The notes beneath the pieces are model-generated. The model was not told the origin of the DNA, did no database searches, and saw only the letters and a program-made list of their open reading frames with translations. The translations under genes were made by a program, and so were the position numbers. Below are positions 34,679 to 45,300 of a DNA stretch of 64,000 nt, piece after piece. This DNA is from Sebastes aleutianus (taxonomy: Eukaryota; Chordata; Actinopteri; Perciformes; Sebastidae): NCBI GenBank assembly GCA_916700875.1, contig CAKAKS010000004.1:17099444-17163443 (forward strand). The letters are read 5' to 3'. The stretch's first letter is position 1, and the number at the start of each line of letters is the position of its first letter.

Positions 34679-36870
34679 GGTAATTACCTCACTAGATGGC
34701 TTCTTGTGAATTTTACAGCTGCAAAACCATTTGTTTAACTCCCTCACTGTCTACTGCTGTATGCCACCCTATGGTTATTTAACAGGATGGACAGAGAAGA
34801 AGGCAGACTGTGCAGAGCTCAAGGTTGCCTGTACAGGTTTTTGACAAGGGTAAAGTTCACCTAAAGCTCTAAATTAAAGCCAGATGCTTCGTGTTCTAAC
34901 ACAGATGTTTCCCACCGGAATAGAAAGGCAGTGAAATTTAAAGCAGTGTTTTCTTTTGGACAAACCTCATCGTGCCCACAGAAAAACGTATGTTTTAAAT
35001 TACCTCCCCCCTCCTCCGTTCCTCCCCCTCGGTGCCTCTGCGAGAAAGGAGGGATGCACGATACCAACCGAGAGGAAAACCCTGTTTGGAGTAAGCACCA
35101 AAATTACCTCTCATCGCACACAGCCCTTGCCAAAACTGGGGTAAGAAAGTTTCTCAGCGTACTCTCGGTCTACAAAGTACTGCGGTGAGCGCTTCGAAAG
35201 AGAGGCGAAGAAAAGAGGGCAAATCAAAGGATGCCTGACTCCTCATGCATGGGAGATGAGTCTCGCATTCGAAATGTTCCAAGTTTGGCAGATGTTAAGA
35301 GCCACAAAATGGCTCATTACTGATACAGAAAAGGCACCAGATGAAGCAATGGGCCCCGTGTTGGCTTAAAACAGAATGACAAAGGTCGAGACGGAGGGAG
35401 ATGACATCGTAATATCCCAATATTTCAACTTTTATTAAAACTTAGATTTTGACGGAACAACGCAGATAAGAAAAGAAGGGGTTGAAAAGAAAATTTCCGT
35501 CTTGAATAATCTTCTCCACAGCTCATTGTGTAAAAGCTGGCTTCGGATAATGGTGTTCGAGGGCAAGGCTACTCTCCAGCTAACCCATTTCCTTCACTGC
35601 ACCTGAGGCTAAACTTCATTATGATATAATGAAGTCAAGCCACACATGAACACGCTTGATTAATTCCACTGGAAATGCAAAAGAAGAAGTGTTGAAAAAA
35701 AGGGGGCCGGGATACAGTGGAGGAGTTGGAAAAATAGAGAGAGGAACGATATCACCAATGTGCTAATGGACAGCAAGGTGAGAGAAACTTTTGAGTTATT
35801 GCTCTTGTGATGGAAATGAATGGAAAGAAGTGATCACTGGAATACAGAGCAGCAGATCTCTGAATGGACGCACACAAACACACACATGAACGCCGGTATT
35901 ACCACCAAGCTCTACTCAAAGCTCGGAAAAAAGCCCCCCCTCCTCCATTGCAATGTCTCTAGCTTGAGAGAAGAGGAACTACTGTTGCCAAGGTTATCGA
36001 CCGAGGGAGTCAATAATGTTTGATCAAAAAAACATTCAGCCAGCACCGGATCACCTCAGTACAGCAAACACGTAGACAGTGATGGATAGATACAAATGAC
36101 AGTAACAGTCGCGCACCTAATGGGAAATTGAGTCCTCACAATATAAGCACCAATTAGCAGCATCCCCCCACGTGAACATTAGTCCATTTGTCTCTGGCCC
36201 GAACCAAACGGCGGAGCTTTTAATGACAACATCAATGCTATATCTGCTTTGCGCCAAACTGACGCAGCTGTTTGGAAGGACACACTCGAACTGGGGGGGA
36301 GATACGCTCTGGATTCTTCAACATGATAATCATGTTTGTTTTTGTATGATTTAAACACAGCTGCACATTTTCACACGAGCCAGCATAGAAAAAAGTTGTC
36401 ATACATTTAAATCTCATGTTAATGCCAGTGCAAAAACAAATGTGTCATCTAAGTGAAGCTACACTCGGACTGATTCAAATAAGCTGTCAAAACAAGCTTA
36501 AACAAATGGGAAATATGTTTAGAGTGTGGGGAGGGAAATCAAATTGATTACCTGACACGACACACATTTATTATATCATTTAAGGTCACTCCTAATGTGG
36601 CTCCATCTGTTGCAGAAGTTGCTTTTATCGGAGTGATTTTGGCGAGTTTGGAGGTCAAAAACAAAAAATGTACTGCTGCTCCGGTGGGAGCTTTTAGGCT
36701 ACAATTACAAGACGTTCCCCTGCTGAGCGCTGTGAAACATTCAAATCAACCACCAGCAGAAAGTCTGAAGTGTATCAGTCTATTTTCATAGTCCCCCTTG
36801 CAGAAGGGCTCCACAATTAGTCTCCTGTTATGGAAAACATTAATTCTAAGCAGCCCGCTCTACTCATTAG
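34679..36870. other. Upstream region between the two genes, no gene seen
   Basis: Noncoding, mixed composition, no clear transposon ends or coding frame. Confidence 0.5.
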
Positions 36871-38156
36871 ACTGTAAAGAGAAATTCTTCAGGACTTATT
36901 AGAGACTGTCTGGACCAAGCAGTCGGACTGTTGTGGTAATCTATTTCTTCTTTGAAGAAATCAGGGGCAGAAGTTTGCAAAGAGCCAGAAATCTAATGGT
37001 CAAGTCAATTTAGTGATAATTGCAAATTACGCTCTCATATTCAATGCCTGAGCCTGTCTGTCTGATGTCTCAACCTGCTGTTTGCTCACACCAACGAGGA
37101 AGGCAAATCAAGTTGGGAAAGTGGAGACCTGTTGAGGTGCATTAATTTGAATATTTAAAACTACAGTGCTAAGTAAATATGAAGCAATGCAAATACATTG
37201 TTGAAGAAATGCTTTCAATTGGTGCTGCACAACATATCGTTTTTTTCATCGTCGTCGCACGATAAACACAAAAGGCTGCTATATTGCACTCGGGAACATT
37301 TTAAAGTGCAGTTTTCTACTGATTCTCTCTTTCAACTAACTCAAGCAAATTCCCATCATTCTTTTATAACTGGTTTATGTTCAGTTCAATTTGTTAAATA
37401 AAAGAAATGTTGGAAATAATTTTCTTTCATTTTTTTTTTTAAGTCAATAAGCAATTTCTTGTATTTTAGCAGTATACTGAAGCAGCAGAAAGGCATGCAC
37501 TTGGATATCTGTTTGCAAGTAATATCGTTATCGCGATATTCAACATCATTATTTCCTCATATCGTGCAGCCCTATTATCAATGAACAAATCAAAAATGTG
37601 AATGCATGCATCTTGACACCAGTGCTAGAATATAATATGTTCTGCATACAAATGGCCAAAGGAATACATATTTAGGAGGTTTAAGGGACACTCCTTTGTA
37701 GTTTGGTGCATTATATGATTTTGTAAGTTGCACATAATGTTCTCTATAATGACAGGAAAAAACTACCTAAAAAGATAAGAGGACTAATTGTAGGGCAGGT
37801 AACATACCAAACGACTGTAAAGAGAAATTCTTCAGGACTTATTATAGACTGTCTGGACCAAACAGTCGGACTGTTGTGGTAATCTATTTTGTCTTTGAAG
37901 AAATCAAGGTGCAGAAGTTTGCAAAGAGCGAGAAATCTAATAGTCAAGTCAGTTTAGTGATTATTGCAAACAAGTGTTGTTGCTATAATGTAATATGTTT
38001 TGCATACAAATGGCCAAAAGGAATACATATTTAGAGGTTTAAGGGTAGTTTGTTGCATTCAGGTACCAGTGGTGGACATAGTGTTCTCTATAATGACAGA
38101 AAAAAATAACAAAAAAGATAAGAGGACCAATTGTAGGGAAGGTAACATACTAAACG
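36871..38156 (+). repeat. Locally duplicated A-B-A'-B' block
   Basis: Segment A (36871-37026, starting ACTGTAAAGAGAAATTCTTC) recurs at 37814-37970; segment B (37622-37813, with GCATACAAATGGCCAAAGG and AAGATAAGAGGAC) recurs at 37980-38156. In the left half A and B are about 600 bases apart because a hAT miniature and other sequence lie between them; in the right half they are about 10 bases apart. Confidence 0.82.
37220..37574. mobile_element. hAT-type miniature (TAGGGCTGCAC-type ends)
   Basis: Left end TGGTGCTGCACAACATATCG and right end CATATCGTGCAGCCCTA are inverted repeats. The flanks CTTTCAAT and TTATCAAT match at 6 of 8 positions, a plausible decayed target duplication. Interior contains ATATCGTTATCGCGATATTC. 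Confidence 0.7.
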
Positions 38157-39266
38157 GATATTATTTTGAGATAGTTGCAACATAGTAGCAATAATGAACT
38201 TCCTGTCACAGTTCAGCGGATGTGGTGCATCTGATAAGAGACTTTGTTTCTATAAAAAACTCTATGTATCTTATCTTATCATCATTTCTGAGGAAGCAGC
38301 AGTGACTCTTTAAATGTCAAGCATGCTCTCACGTTAGTAGGCTGCATATACTGAGTGTTTGTGTTCTGAATATACCGTGTTTATTAAAGAGGTATACACT
38401 AGGAATTTGCTTTGGTTTTGTTTGTGCAAACAAACAGTATAATAACAAAAAGAATAGATAAAAACGTTAGAATAAAAAAAAATTAAATTCTACCAATAAA
38501 CAAAAATAAACATGATATAAACAAATAGTGCAAATATTGCCGGTGTGCAAAGCTTTAAATTAGTCACTTAATCAAGTCGAGGTTGCACATATTTATCCTT
38601 AAATTCACATTATTTAAAGGCTGAGTTCAACATGAACAAAAAGAGCTGCAAAGAGAAGAAGAAAAAAGCTGTGAAACAAACCTGTGTGTGACTTTTCTCC
38701 TCTCCTCTCTCCTCTCCTCTCCTGGTCCGTAGTAGTAAATGTTTAGCGCTCAGTTTGTATCATTCTTATAATAAAGTTGCAGCTCAGACGGACACTTTCA
38801 ATCACAGCTGATACAATGTATCTCTTCTTCAAAGCTCGACGGCAATCTCTTCTCTTATCAAGCAAACTCACACGGGGCTTCCCATGTCTAGCTCCTCTAA
38901 GGTATGTAGCTCAGCTAGCCCTGCTAGCTGCTGGAATAAACAGTTGGGATGTCGGAGTCTTTAACTCTTCATATACTGGATCTTCTCCGACTGGACGACG
39001 CGGTCCTCCTCACAAAGGACAGCAGCGTCCACGTTGCGCGTTAACGTCCATATGATGTCTCATGAGTCCCCCCTTTGTGGTCTCCTCTTTCTCTTCTTCT
39101 TCTCTCTCTCTCTCTGCAGGCAGCAGCAGCAGCTCACTCCTCTCTCTCAGCACCACAATGGGTTCTGTTTCCACTCTTTTTCAACACCAGCCCTCTTTAC
39201 CCTTTACGACACACGCTGTCTGTTTGCGGCAGCGGTTGCTAGGAGATTATTCTAATATTGTCTCTG
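38157..39266. other. Shared upstream region with a CpG-rich core
   Basis: No coding gene. 38830-39060 has unusually many CpGs for this window (for example CTCCGACTGGACGACGCGG and CACGTTGCGCGTTAACG), flanked by CTCCT repeats at 38696-38724 and a CT run at 39094-39114. It could be a promoter or part of a repeat. Confidence 0.45.
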
Positions 39267-39892
39267 TCTGGGAATAACGCCCACCAGAGCAAAAGTTTGC
39301 ACAAATTTCTATTTATTTTTATCTCAGTGCCTCCATCAGTCTAAAAAGCAACCTTTAATAGACAACATAATCTAAAAAATAAACTTTAAAATGCTCACAA
39401 TGCAATGCAACTGTTGCTTCATTCATTCATTCTCACTGTGCAATATCATTTTCCACTTGTGCAATTTTGTTAATAGTCTGGAAATAACGCCCCCAGAGCA
39501 AAAGTTTGCACAAATTTCAATTTTTCAGTCTAAAAAGCAAACCTTTGATAGAAGATAGTAACATAATCTAAAAGAATAAACTTTAAAATGCTCACAATGC
39601 AATGCAACTGTTCATTCATTCATTCATTCATTCTCACTATGCAATATCATTTTCCACTTGTGCAATTTTGTTAATAGTCTGTTTATTGTCAATACTGTAT
39701 ATACTGCTCCTATTTTTATACTTCCTTCTATTTAAATAGTTCATATTTTGTTAAGCTTTGTTTAGCTGTTTTTTTACTGATGATGCATCTTGTTTTTTGC
39801 ACTATCCCCTTTACTGCTGTACACTGCAAATTTCCCCACTGCAGGACTAATAAAGGAATATCTTATCTTATCTTATCTTATAATGTTTCATA
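39267..39892 (+). mobile_element. LINE 3' UTR with internal 210-base duplication and CTTAT tail
   Basis: Units 39267-39476 and 39477-39681 are direct repeats (TCTGG.AATAACGCC..., ending TTTTGTTAATAGTCTG). The second runs into a LINE-like 3' end, CAAATTTCCCCACTGCAGG, then ACTAATAAAGG, followed by a CTTAT pentamer tail at 39868-39892. No coding part is present, so the copy is strongly 5'-truncated. Confidence 0.65.
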
Positions 39893-39894
39893 GA

Positions 39895-40156
39895 CTAAGC
39901 TACTGGAGTTACCCTGTGCTATACTCATTTTTAACAGTCTCTTCTGCACTATATTCACTTTTTGAATAGTCCTGTATCACAGCTGTTACCCTGCACTATA
40001 TTCTGTTTTAACAGTTTTCTTCATCTCCTTGTATTTTTATATCTGTACTTTATACTTTGCACTTCTAACTTTCTTTACTGCCTTTTTACTCACATCTTTT
40101 GCACTATGGAACTGTGATGCTGGAAACTTGAATTTCCCTCGGGATCAATAAAGTTA

Positions 40157-40216
<60 letters not shown>
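39895..40216 (+). mobile_element. LINE 3' fragment with TATC tail
   Basis: Ends with AATTTCCCTCGGGATCAATA then AAGTTA, followed by a TATC microsatellite (40155-40216). This arrangement, a small CCC/GGG hairpin and AATAAAG before a simple-sequence tail, is typical of fish L2-like LINEs. No coding part. Confidence 0.65.
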
Positions 40217-41190
40217 ACACCATCGAGTGTAATATGAACAGTGGGCTTAATTCAATGTTAAATGTTTAATTTTACAGCCTATAGGGTCAACACTGATTGA
40301 CATACAGTAGTAGGCTATATCTAGGTATGATTGATTTTTCTTTTACTACATTTGTATTATTTTTGTATAACAATCAAACGTAAACTGATGAACAAAATAA
40401 GGCATTACTAGTGAACAAATTCAATTAAGTAACTGCTAATTAAAGCCATCGACTGATTCACTTAGAGCTAAGGGACAGAGTGGAGATTCAATCCGGCCTC
40501 ATGCAAGCAATGGGCTCCTATACGAGCATTAGTTGGCATTAACTGCCATCTGCTGGAACAATGGAGAATGACATCCAATGCATGATGCATTTATGTGCTC
40601 TGGGAAATACCGGAATTATTATAAAGCATAGTAAAGATATAGGCCCAATAACATCCAAGTCCCATAAGAAAATATAAATAATAAATATTGAATTAATGCA
40701 CAGGCTGGTCTAGGCTGCAGCCTTGGGGCCCATGTTTGTAAGGGATTCATATTGGCTAGATTATTATTTTTTTTTAATTTAAATGTACTTTAGAGGAAAA
40801 AAAAATACTTTACCCCTATTGGCCCATAACAAACATAAATAAAATATAAGGCTGACCTTGTGAACCTAGCCCCATGATGTGTCCAGGTTCATAAGGTCAA
40901 TTTGGTTTTCAAATAATACGACGCTACTGGACAGAATAGTGGCAAAATGACAGAAAGAAGATATGATCATAGAGCACAAAAATGAAAAGCACAACGGCTG
41001 AAAGAACACCGTGACCAAGATCTACTAATTTAAATCCCTAAATTGACCAGATATTTCAAGGCTTAGATTAAAAAACTGTCTCAACGTGTGTGTGTGTGTG
41101 TGAATGCCAGTTGTCCCCAAGTGTGTACGTGTGGGCCATGTAATATTCATGCTTTTATACACTAAATGTATACACATGTTTCTGCTAATG
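40217..41190. other. Upstream region of slc9a9, nothing recognised
   Basis: AT-rich noncoding DNA with a short GT run at 41086-41101. Confidence 0.5.
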
Positions 41191-41373
41191 TTAAAGGGAC
41201 TGTTTGTACGAATCAGAAATGCTTGTTAACAGCGACACCTGTGGCCGTTAAGTCAACGAAAGTCGGCGTCGGGCGGGCTCGCGCTTGCTCGCTCTAAATA
41301 GACATGGACGAGCATCGCTCAAAACAGTGAGGCGACACACGTCAGCTAAAACCACAATATCACTCTATATTTC
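41191..41373 (-). mobile_element. TTAA-type miniature element, truncated copy (copy C)
   Basis: Starts TTAAAGGGACTGTTTGTACG and matches, in inverse orientation, the right ends of copies A, B and D (CTTGTTAACAGCGACACCTG). It stops where LINE-like sequence begins. Confidence 0.7.
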
Positions 41374-41658
41374 TACATTCACTCCCTGTCCATTGAGTTC
41401 AGGTTGCTCCCGTGAGGCCGCAGATACAGTTTTCCTAAATGTAGGACCAATAGGCTCAGAAATTCTTTTGTTCATTGGTTTCCTAAACAATGCCCTGTAA
41501 TGTTGTATGATGTAAGCTTTTGTATTTATTGCCTTTAATAGGCTATTTACTGTGTTTATTGGGGTTTTTTTATGACTATGTGGTACTGCTGACTGTACAA
41601 ACAAATTGCCCCTAGGGGATAATAAAGTTTTCCTTGACCTTGACCTTGATCTTGATTT
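41374..41658 (+). mobile_element. L2-like LINE 3' end with CCTTGA tail
   Basis: The frame at about 41374-41500 reads FTPCPLSSGCSREAADTVF.. and ..GSEILLFIGFLNNAL, resembling the degenerate C-terminus of L2-like reverse transcriptases. The 3' end is AATTGCCCCTAGGGGATAAT then AAAGTTTT, followed by CCTTGA-type hexamers (about 41629-41655). Confidence 0.65.
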
Positions 41659-41737
41659 ATACAAAATAAAATCCTGCTTACAAAAATATCTTTACTACAT
41701 AATTAATTTAGTTGTTTCCCATAAATGGGGGATGAAA

Positions 41738-41995
41738 CCTTTTTATTTATTTATGTATTTATGTATTTATGTATTTATGTATGTATGTATGTATTTATTT
41801 TATTTGTAACCTTTTTATTTATTTATTATTTATTTATTTATATATCTAGCTATTTATCTATTTTTTATGTATTTATGTTTTTATTTATTTATCTATTTAT
41901 TTATTTATTTATTCATTCATTTATTCCTTCATTCATTCATTCATTCATTCATTCATTCATTCATTCATTCATTCATTCATTCATTCATTCATTTT
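41738..41995 (+). repeat. Long tetranucleotide microsatellite (TATT/TATG/ATTC)
   Basis: A compound tetranucleotide repeat, first TTTA and TGTA types, then pure ATTC from about 41930. It ends 186 bases before the slc9a9 start codon. Open frames across it (FIYLFIYLF..., HSFIHSF...) are artefacts of the repeat. Confidence 0.95.
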
Positions 41996-42026
41996 AAATA
42001 GGACAAAACCTGTAGGGCTATTTCAC

Positions 42027-42032
42027 CACGTG
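42027..42032. promoter_or_regulatory. CACGTG E-box upstream of slc9a9
   Basis: A palindromic CACGTG, within CCACGTGTGG, lies about 150 bases before the slc9a9 start codon. Such E-boxes bind bHLH factors, including MiT/TFE factors that drive many endolysosomal genes. A single hexamer is weak evidence and no TATA box or initiator is obvious here. Confidence 0.25.
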
Positions 42033-42180
42033 TGGAAGAGAAAACAGAGATTTCCATGCAGCAGTGAAGGCAGCACCGGCTCTGGAGCGCTGCTGATGCG
42101 GATGTTGCTGCTGCTGCTGAGTTCAATCAAAAGTAAAACAGTTGTTTCCGACAAGTTTGACCTCGGCTTTAGTGTGAAAC

Positions 42181-42331
42181 ATGTCGGGCACTGCCAAGCT
42201 CAGACAGGACAGTGCGACATTGTTCTCTCTCGTAGCAATTGGCTTGGCACTTGTAACCATTCTCAGTGTGTGGAAGTTAAAACAGTTTAAATACAGACTC
42301 ATAAATGAAACTGGAGGTGCAATGTTTTATG
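42181..42331 (+). CDS. slc9a9: slc9a9 coding exon 1
   Basis: The ATG at 42181 has a good context (AAAC before, T after) and an in-frame TGA lies two codons upstream at 42175-42177, fixing the start. The product begins MSGTAKLRQDSATLF and has one hydrophobic segment at about residues 12-34, then KLKQFKYRLINETGGAMFYG, which matches the human NHE9 block FLHETGGAMVYG. The donor is G|GTAAGT. The exon leaves one base of a split glycine codon. Two out-of-frame ATGs lie upstream at 42096 and 42102. Confidence 0.9.
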
Positions 42332-45300
42332 GTAAGTAGCCTTAAAGTGATGATAACCAATTTAGAGCACGGAAGCCGTTATTTAACAACACTTCCGGAA
42401 CTCACTGTTTAAATAATATAACAAATAAAGTCAGTTTTGGTCACAATATTGGGTCTTAGTAGTGGCCACTTTCATTTAATTTTGTTTTATTCACCTTTTT
42501 ATCATTTATCTTTATCAACAACAACCACTATCAATGTGATGCTATCTAGTTTACCTTGTTCACAGTGGTGGAATGTAACTAAGTACATTTACTCAAGTAC
42601 TGTAGCCTACTTCAGTTCAAATTTGAGGTATTTGTACTTTACATTAGTATTTCCAGTTTTTGCTATTTTCTACTTCTACTCCACTAGTTACATCTCAGAG
42701 GTAAATATTGTACTTTTTACTCTAGTACGTTTGTCTGCAGCTTTAGTTACTTCTCAAATCACAGTTTTGAAGTGTTCCTTTATGTGTTGTGAATATTCTC
42801 TTTCTTCTTAAACTAAATAAAGTCTTTAAAAAGCTTAAAAAACTTTTTCTGAGCTCATGAAAAGTTGACTTTTTTAGAGATAAGTGTTTTTCACAGTACA
42901 GAAACAATACAAACATGTGATGATCTCATAGAATATGATGCATTGCTGTAGATTAAACTACTCAACAGTATATAAAGGAGTTAAAATGAGCACAACCATA
43001 AACATCTAAAGCAGTAAGATGCAACATACACATTAATGCAGCAGTAATATTTATCCAGAAACATCATATATAATAGTAAAACACTGACAGGGAACATTTT
43101 ACTGCACAATCAATACTTTTACTTTAAGTACTTTAAGTACATTTTACTGATAATACTTGCATGCTTTTACTTAGTGGATTATTTTCACAGTGTGGTATTT
43201 GTCCCTACTTTTACTTCAGTAAATGATGCGAATACTTCTTCCACCACTGAATTAAGGATAAGGATATTTTTAAAGGTGTGATACATATAATTTACTTTTG
43301 TATACGGGTGGTTAGTTGGCTTTATGGTGATAAATGACATTGGACTCTGGACTAAATAGGGTACAATAATTGCCAGGTAGTTCCAGATACCATAAACTAT
43401 CAAGGGCTCACTAGCAAGCATGTACTTGATTCATGTTTCATATCCATGTAGTTCTGTTTGTAGATATGTTATGTTTTTTTTTTTTTGCATTAGCCTACAG
43501 CTGCATAGTTATTTGTATTAGAGCTGCAGCTAACAATGATTTTCATTGTCGATTAATCTGTTGATTATTTTCTCAATTAATCGATGAGTTGTTTGGTCTA
43601 TAAAATGTTAGAAAATGGTGAACAAATGTCGATCAGTGTTTCTCAAAGCCCAAGATGATGTCCTAAAATGTCTCGTTTTGTCCACAACTCAAAGAGATAT
43701 TCAGTTTATTATCATAGAAGAGTAAAGAAACCAGAAAATATTCACATTTAAGAAGCTGGAATCCGAATTTTTACTTTTTTTTTCTTAAAAAATGACTCAA
43801 ACCGATTAATCGATTATCAAAATAGTTACAGATTAATTTGATAGTTGACAACTAATTGATTAATCAATATTCTACATTGCTTTCATAACAGCAGCTTTGT
43901 CTTTCTTGTTTGTACTCTCCTGCAGGCATGCTTGTGGGGTTAACGGTGAGATACTTGTCATTTGGCTCGGGAGGACATATGAACGATATGGAAACTGCGT
44001 GCGTTTGTGGTGGTTTTAACAGCACTCCTCGCATCTTGACGGTTAACATCACATCGCACTTCCACTGTTTTAGACGTGTTGGGAAAATCAACCATCGATG
44101 CCCTCCGGTCTCAACCCCTCATATGGTAACTATGGCAATTTGACCTGCGCTTCTAATACATGTTACAGCAGTGAATTATTTATGTGAATAGGCGCTGCAA
44201 GTTGTGACACAACATGGCCTCTAATGGAAAGTGAAACAACTTGTCTTAATAAAACATTTGGTGTATAGTCAATATTGCAGAGGGGAATACGTGAAAACAA
44301 ACTGCACCGTACAGGATGCTCTCTTATCCTCTGATGTTGTATTATTTAGTCTGAAATAACATTTTCTTTCTTCATTGCCTTTTCTTTGATCACATCTATA
44401 TTTTGTCCCTTGTGTATGCCGGGTATTTACATCAATGGTCTCCTCTGATGGTGCTTAGTCGTTGGTTTTCCTCTAAATTACTGGCATGGTCTGTTTGTTA
44501 TTAGGGAAGCAGTAGAGTGGCGGTACAGAGAAAAATAGGGCGAGAGAGCAATTTAAACTATATTAGGGATTTATTAAGGAGCAGATAGGGGAGATTATAT
44601 TTTCAGGTGTGTGGAGTGGACAAGGGGGAATTAGAAGACAAACACAGAAACCAATAAACACACTAGATACATAGACTCTAAGTTAGAGGTCTTTATTTTA
44701 TCATGTGCGCAACAGAGAAGCAGTCGTAGGCTTCAGGCACCCTCCAACAATGCTCCTTAAATATTTATATAAAGAAAATCACGCAAATAAAAGCAAGATC
44801 TGAATCTAAGATATAAAGTAGTGCAAGTTAAAATGTAAGGCTAACAAATTAAATTGAAATAAAGTAATAGAAATTTGTGTAGACAGTATTTCAAATGAAT
44901 AAACAGAAGGTAAACAGGGATGTAGTAAATGTATATGCACAATGAGAAGTAATAAATATATACTTACAGAGGTGTACACAGTTGTGAAATAAAAGTACAG
45001 TATATACGGGTAAAGTGACGATTTAAAGGTTAAGTGATAATTGTGATGAGCTCTGAGGACTTAATGGGGTGTAGAGGTCCTCCATGGATGGCAGCTCCAT
45101 CCTGGTGATGTGCTGGGCAGTTTTCACCACCCTTTGTAAATCCTTACAGTTGAAAGCGGTGCAACTGCCACACCAGGCGGTGATGCAACCGCTCAGGATC
45201 CTCTCGATGGTGTAGAAGTTGCAAAGTACTCTGGGGTCCATGTTGAACCTCCTCAGCCTGAGGAGTAAGAATGTCTTGGAGATGGTTTTCCTCGGTTCTT

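Noticed and set aside
40155..40216. Regularly spaced short repeats that might suggest a CRISPR-like array
   Set aside because: Pure tetranucleotide microsatellite without unique spacers, at a LINE tail in a vertebrate genome.
41725..41997. 90-codon open frame rich in Ile, Phe, Ser and His
   Set aside because: Translation of a tetranucleotide microsatellite.
42437..42811. 124-codon open frame in slc9a9 intron 1
   Set aside because: Lies mostly within a CAGTGGTGGAA-type hAT miniature that has no coding function.
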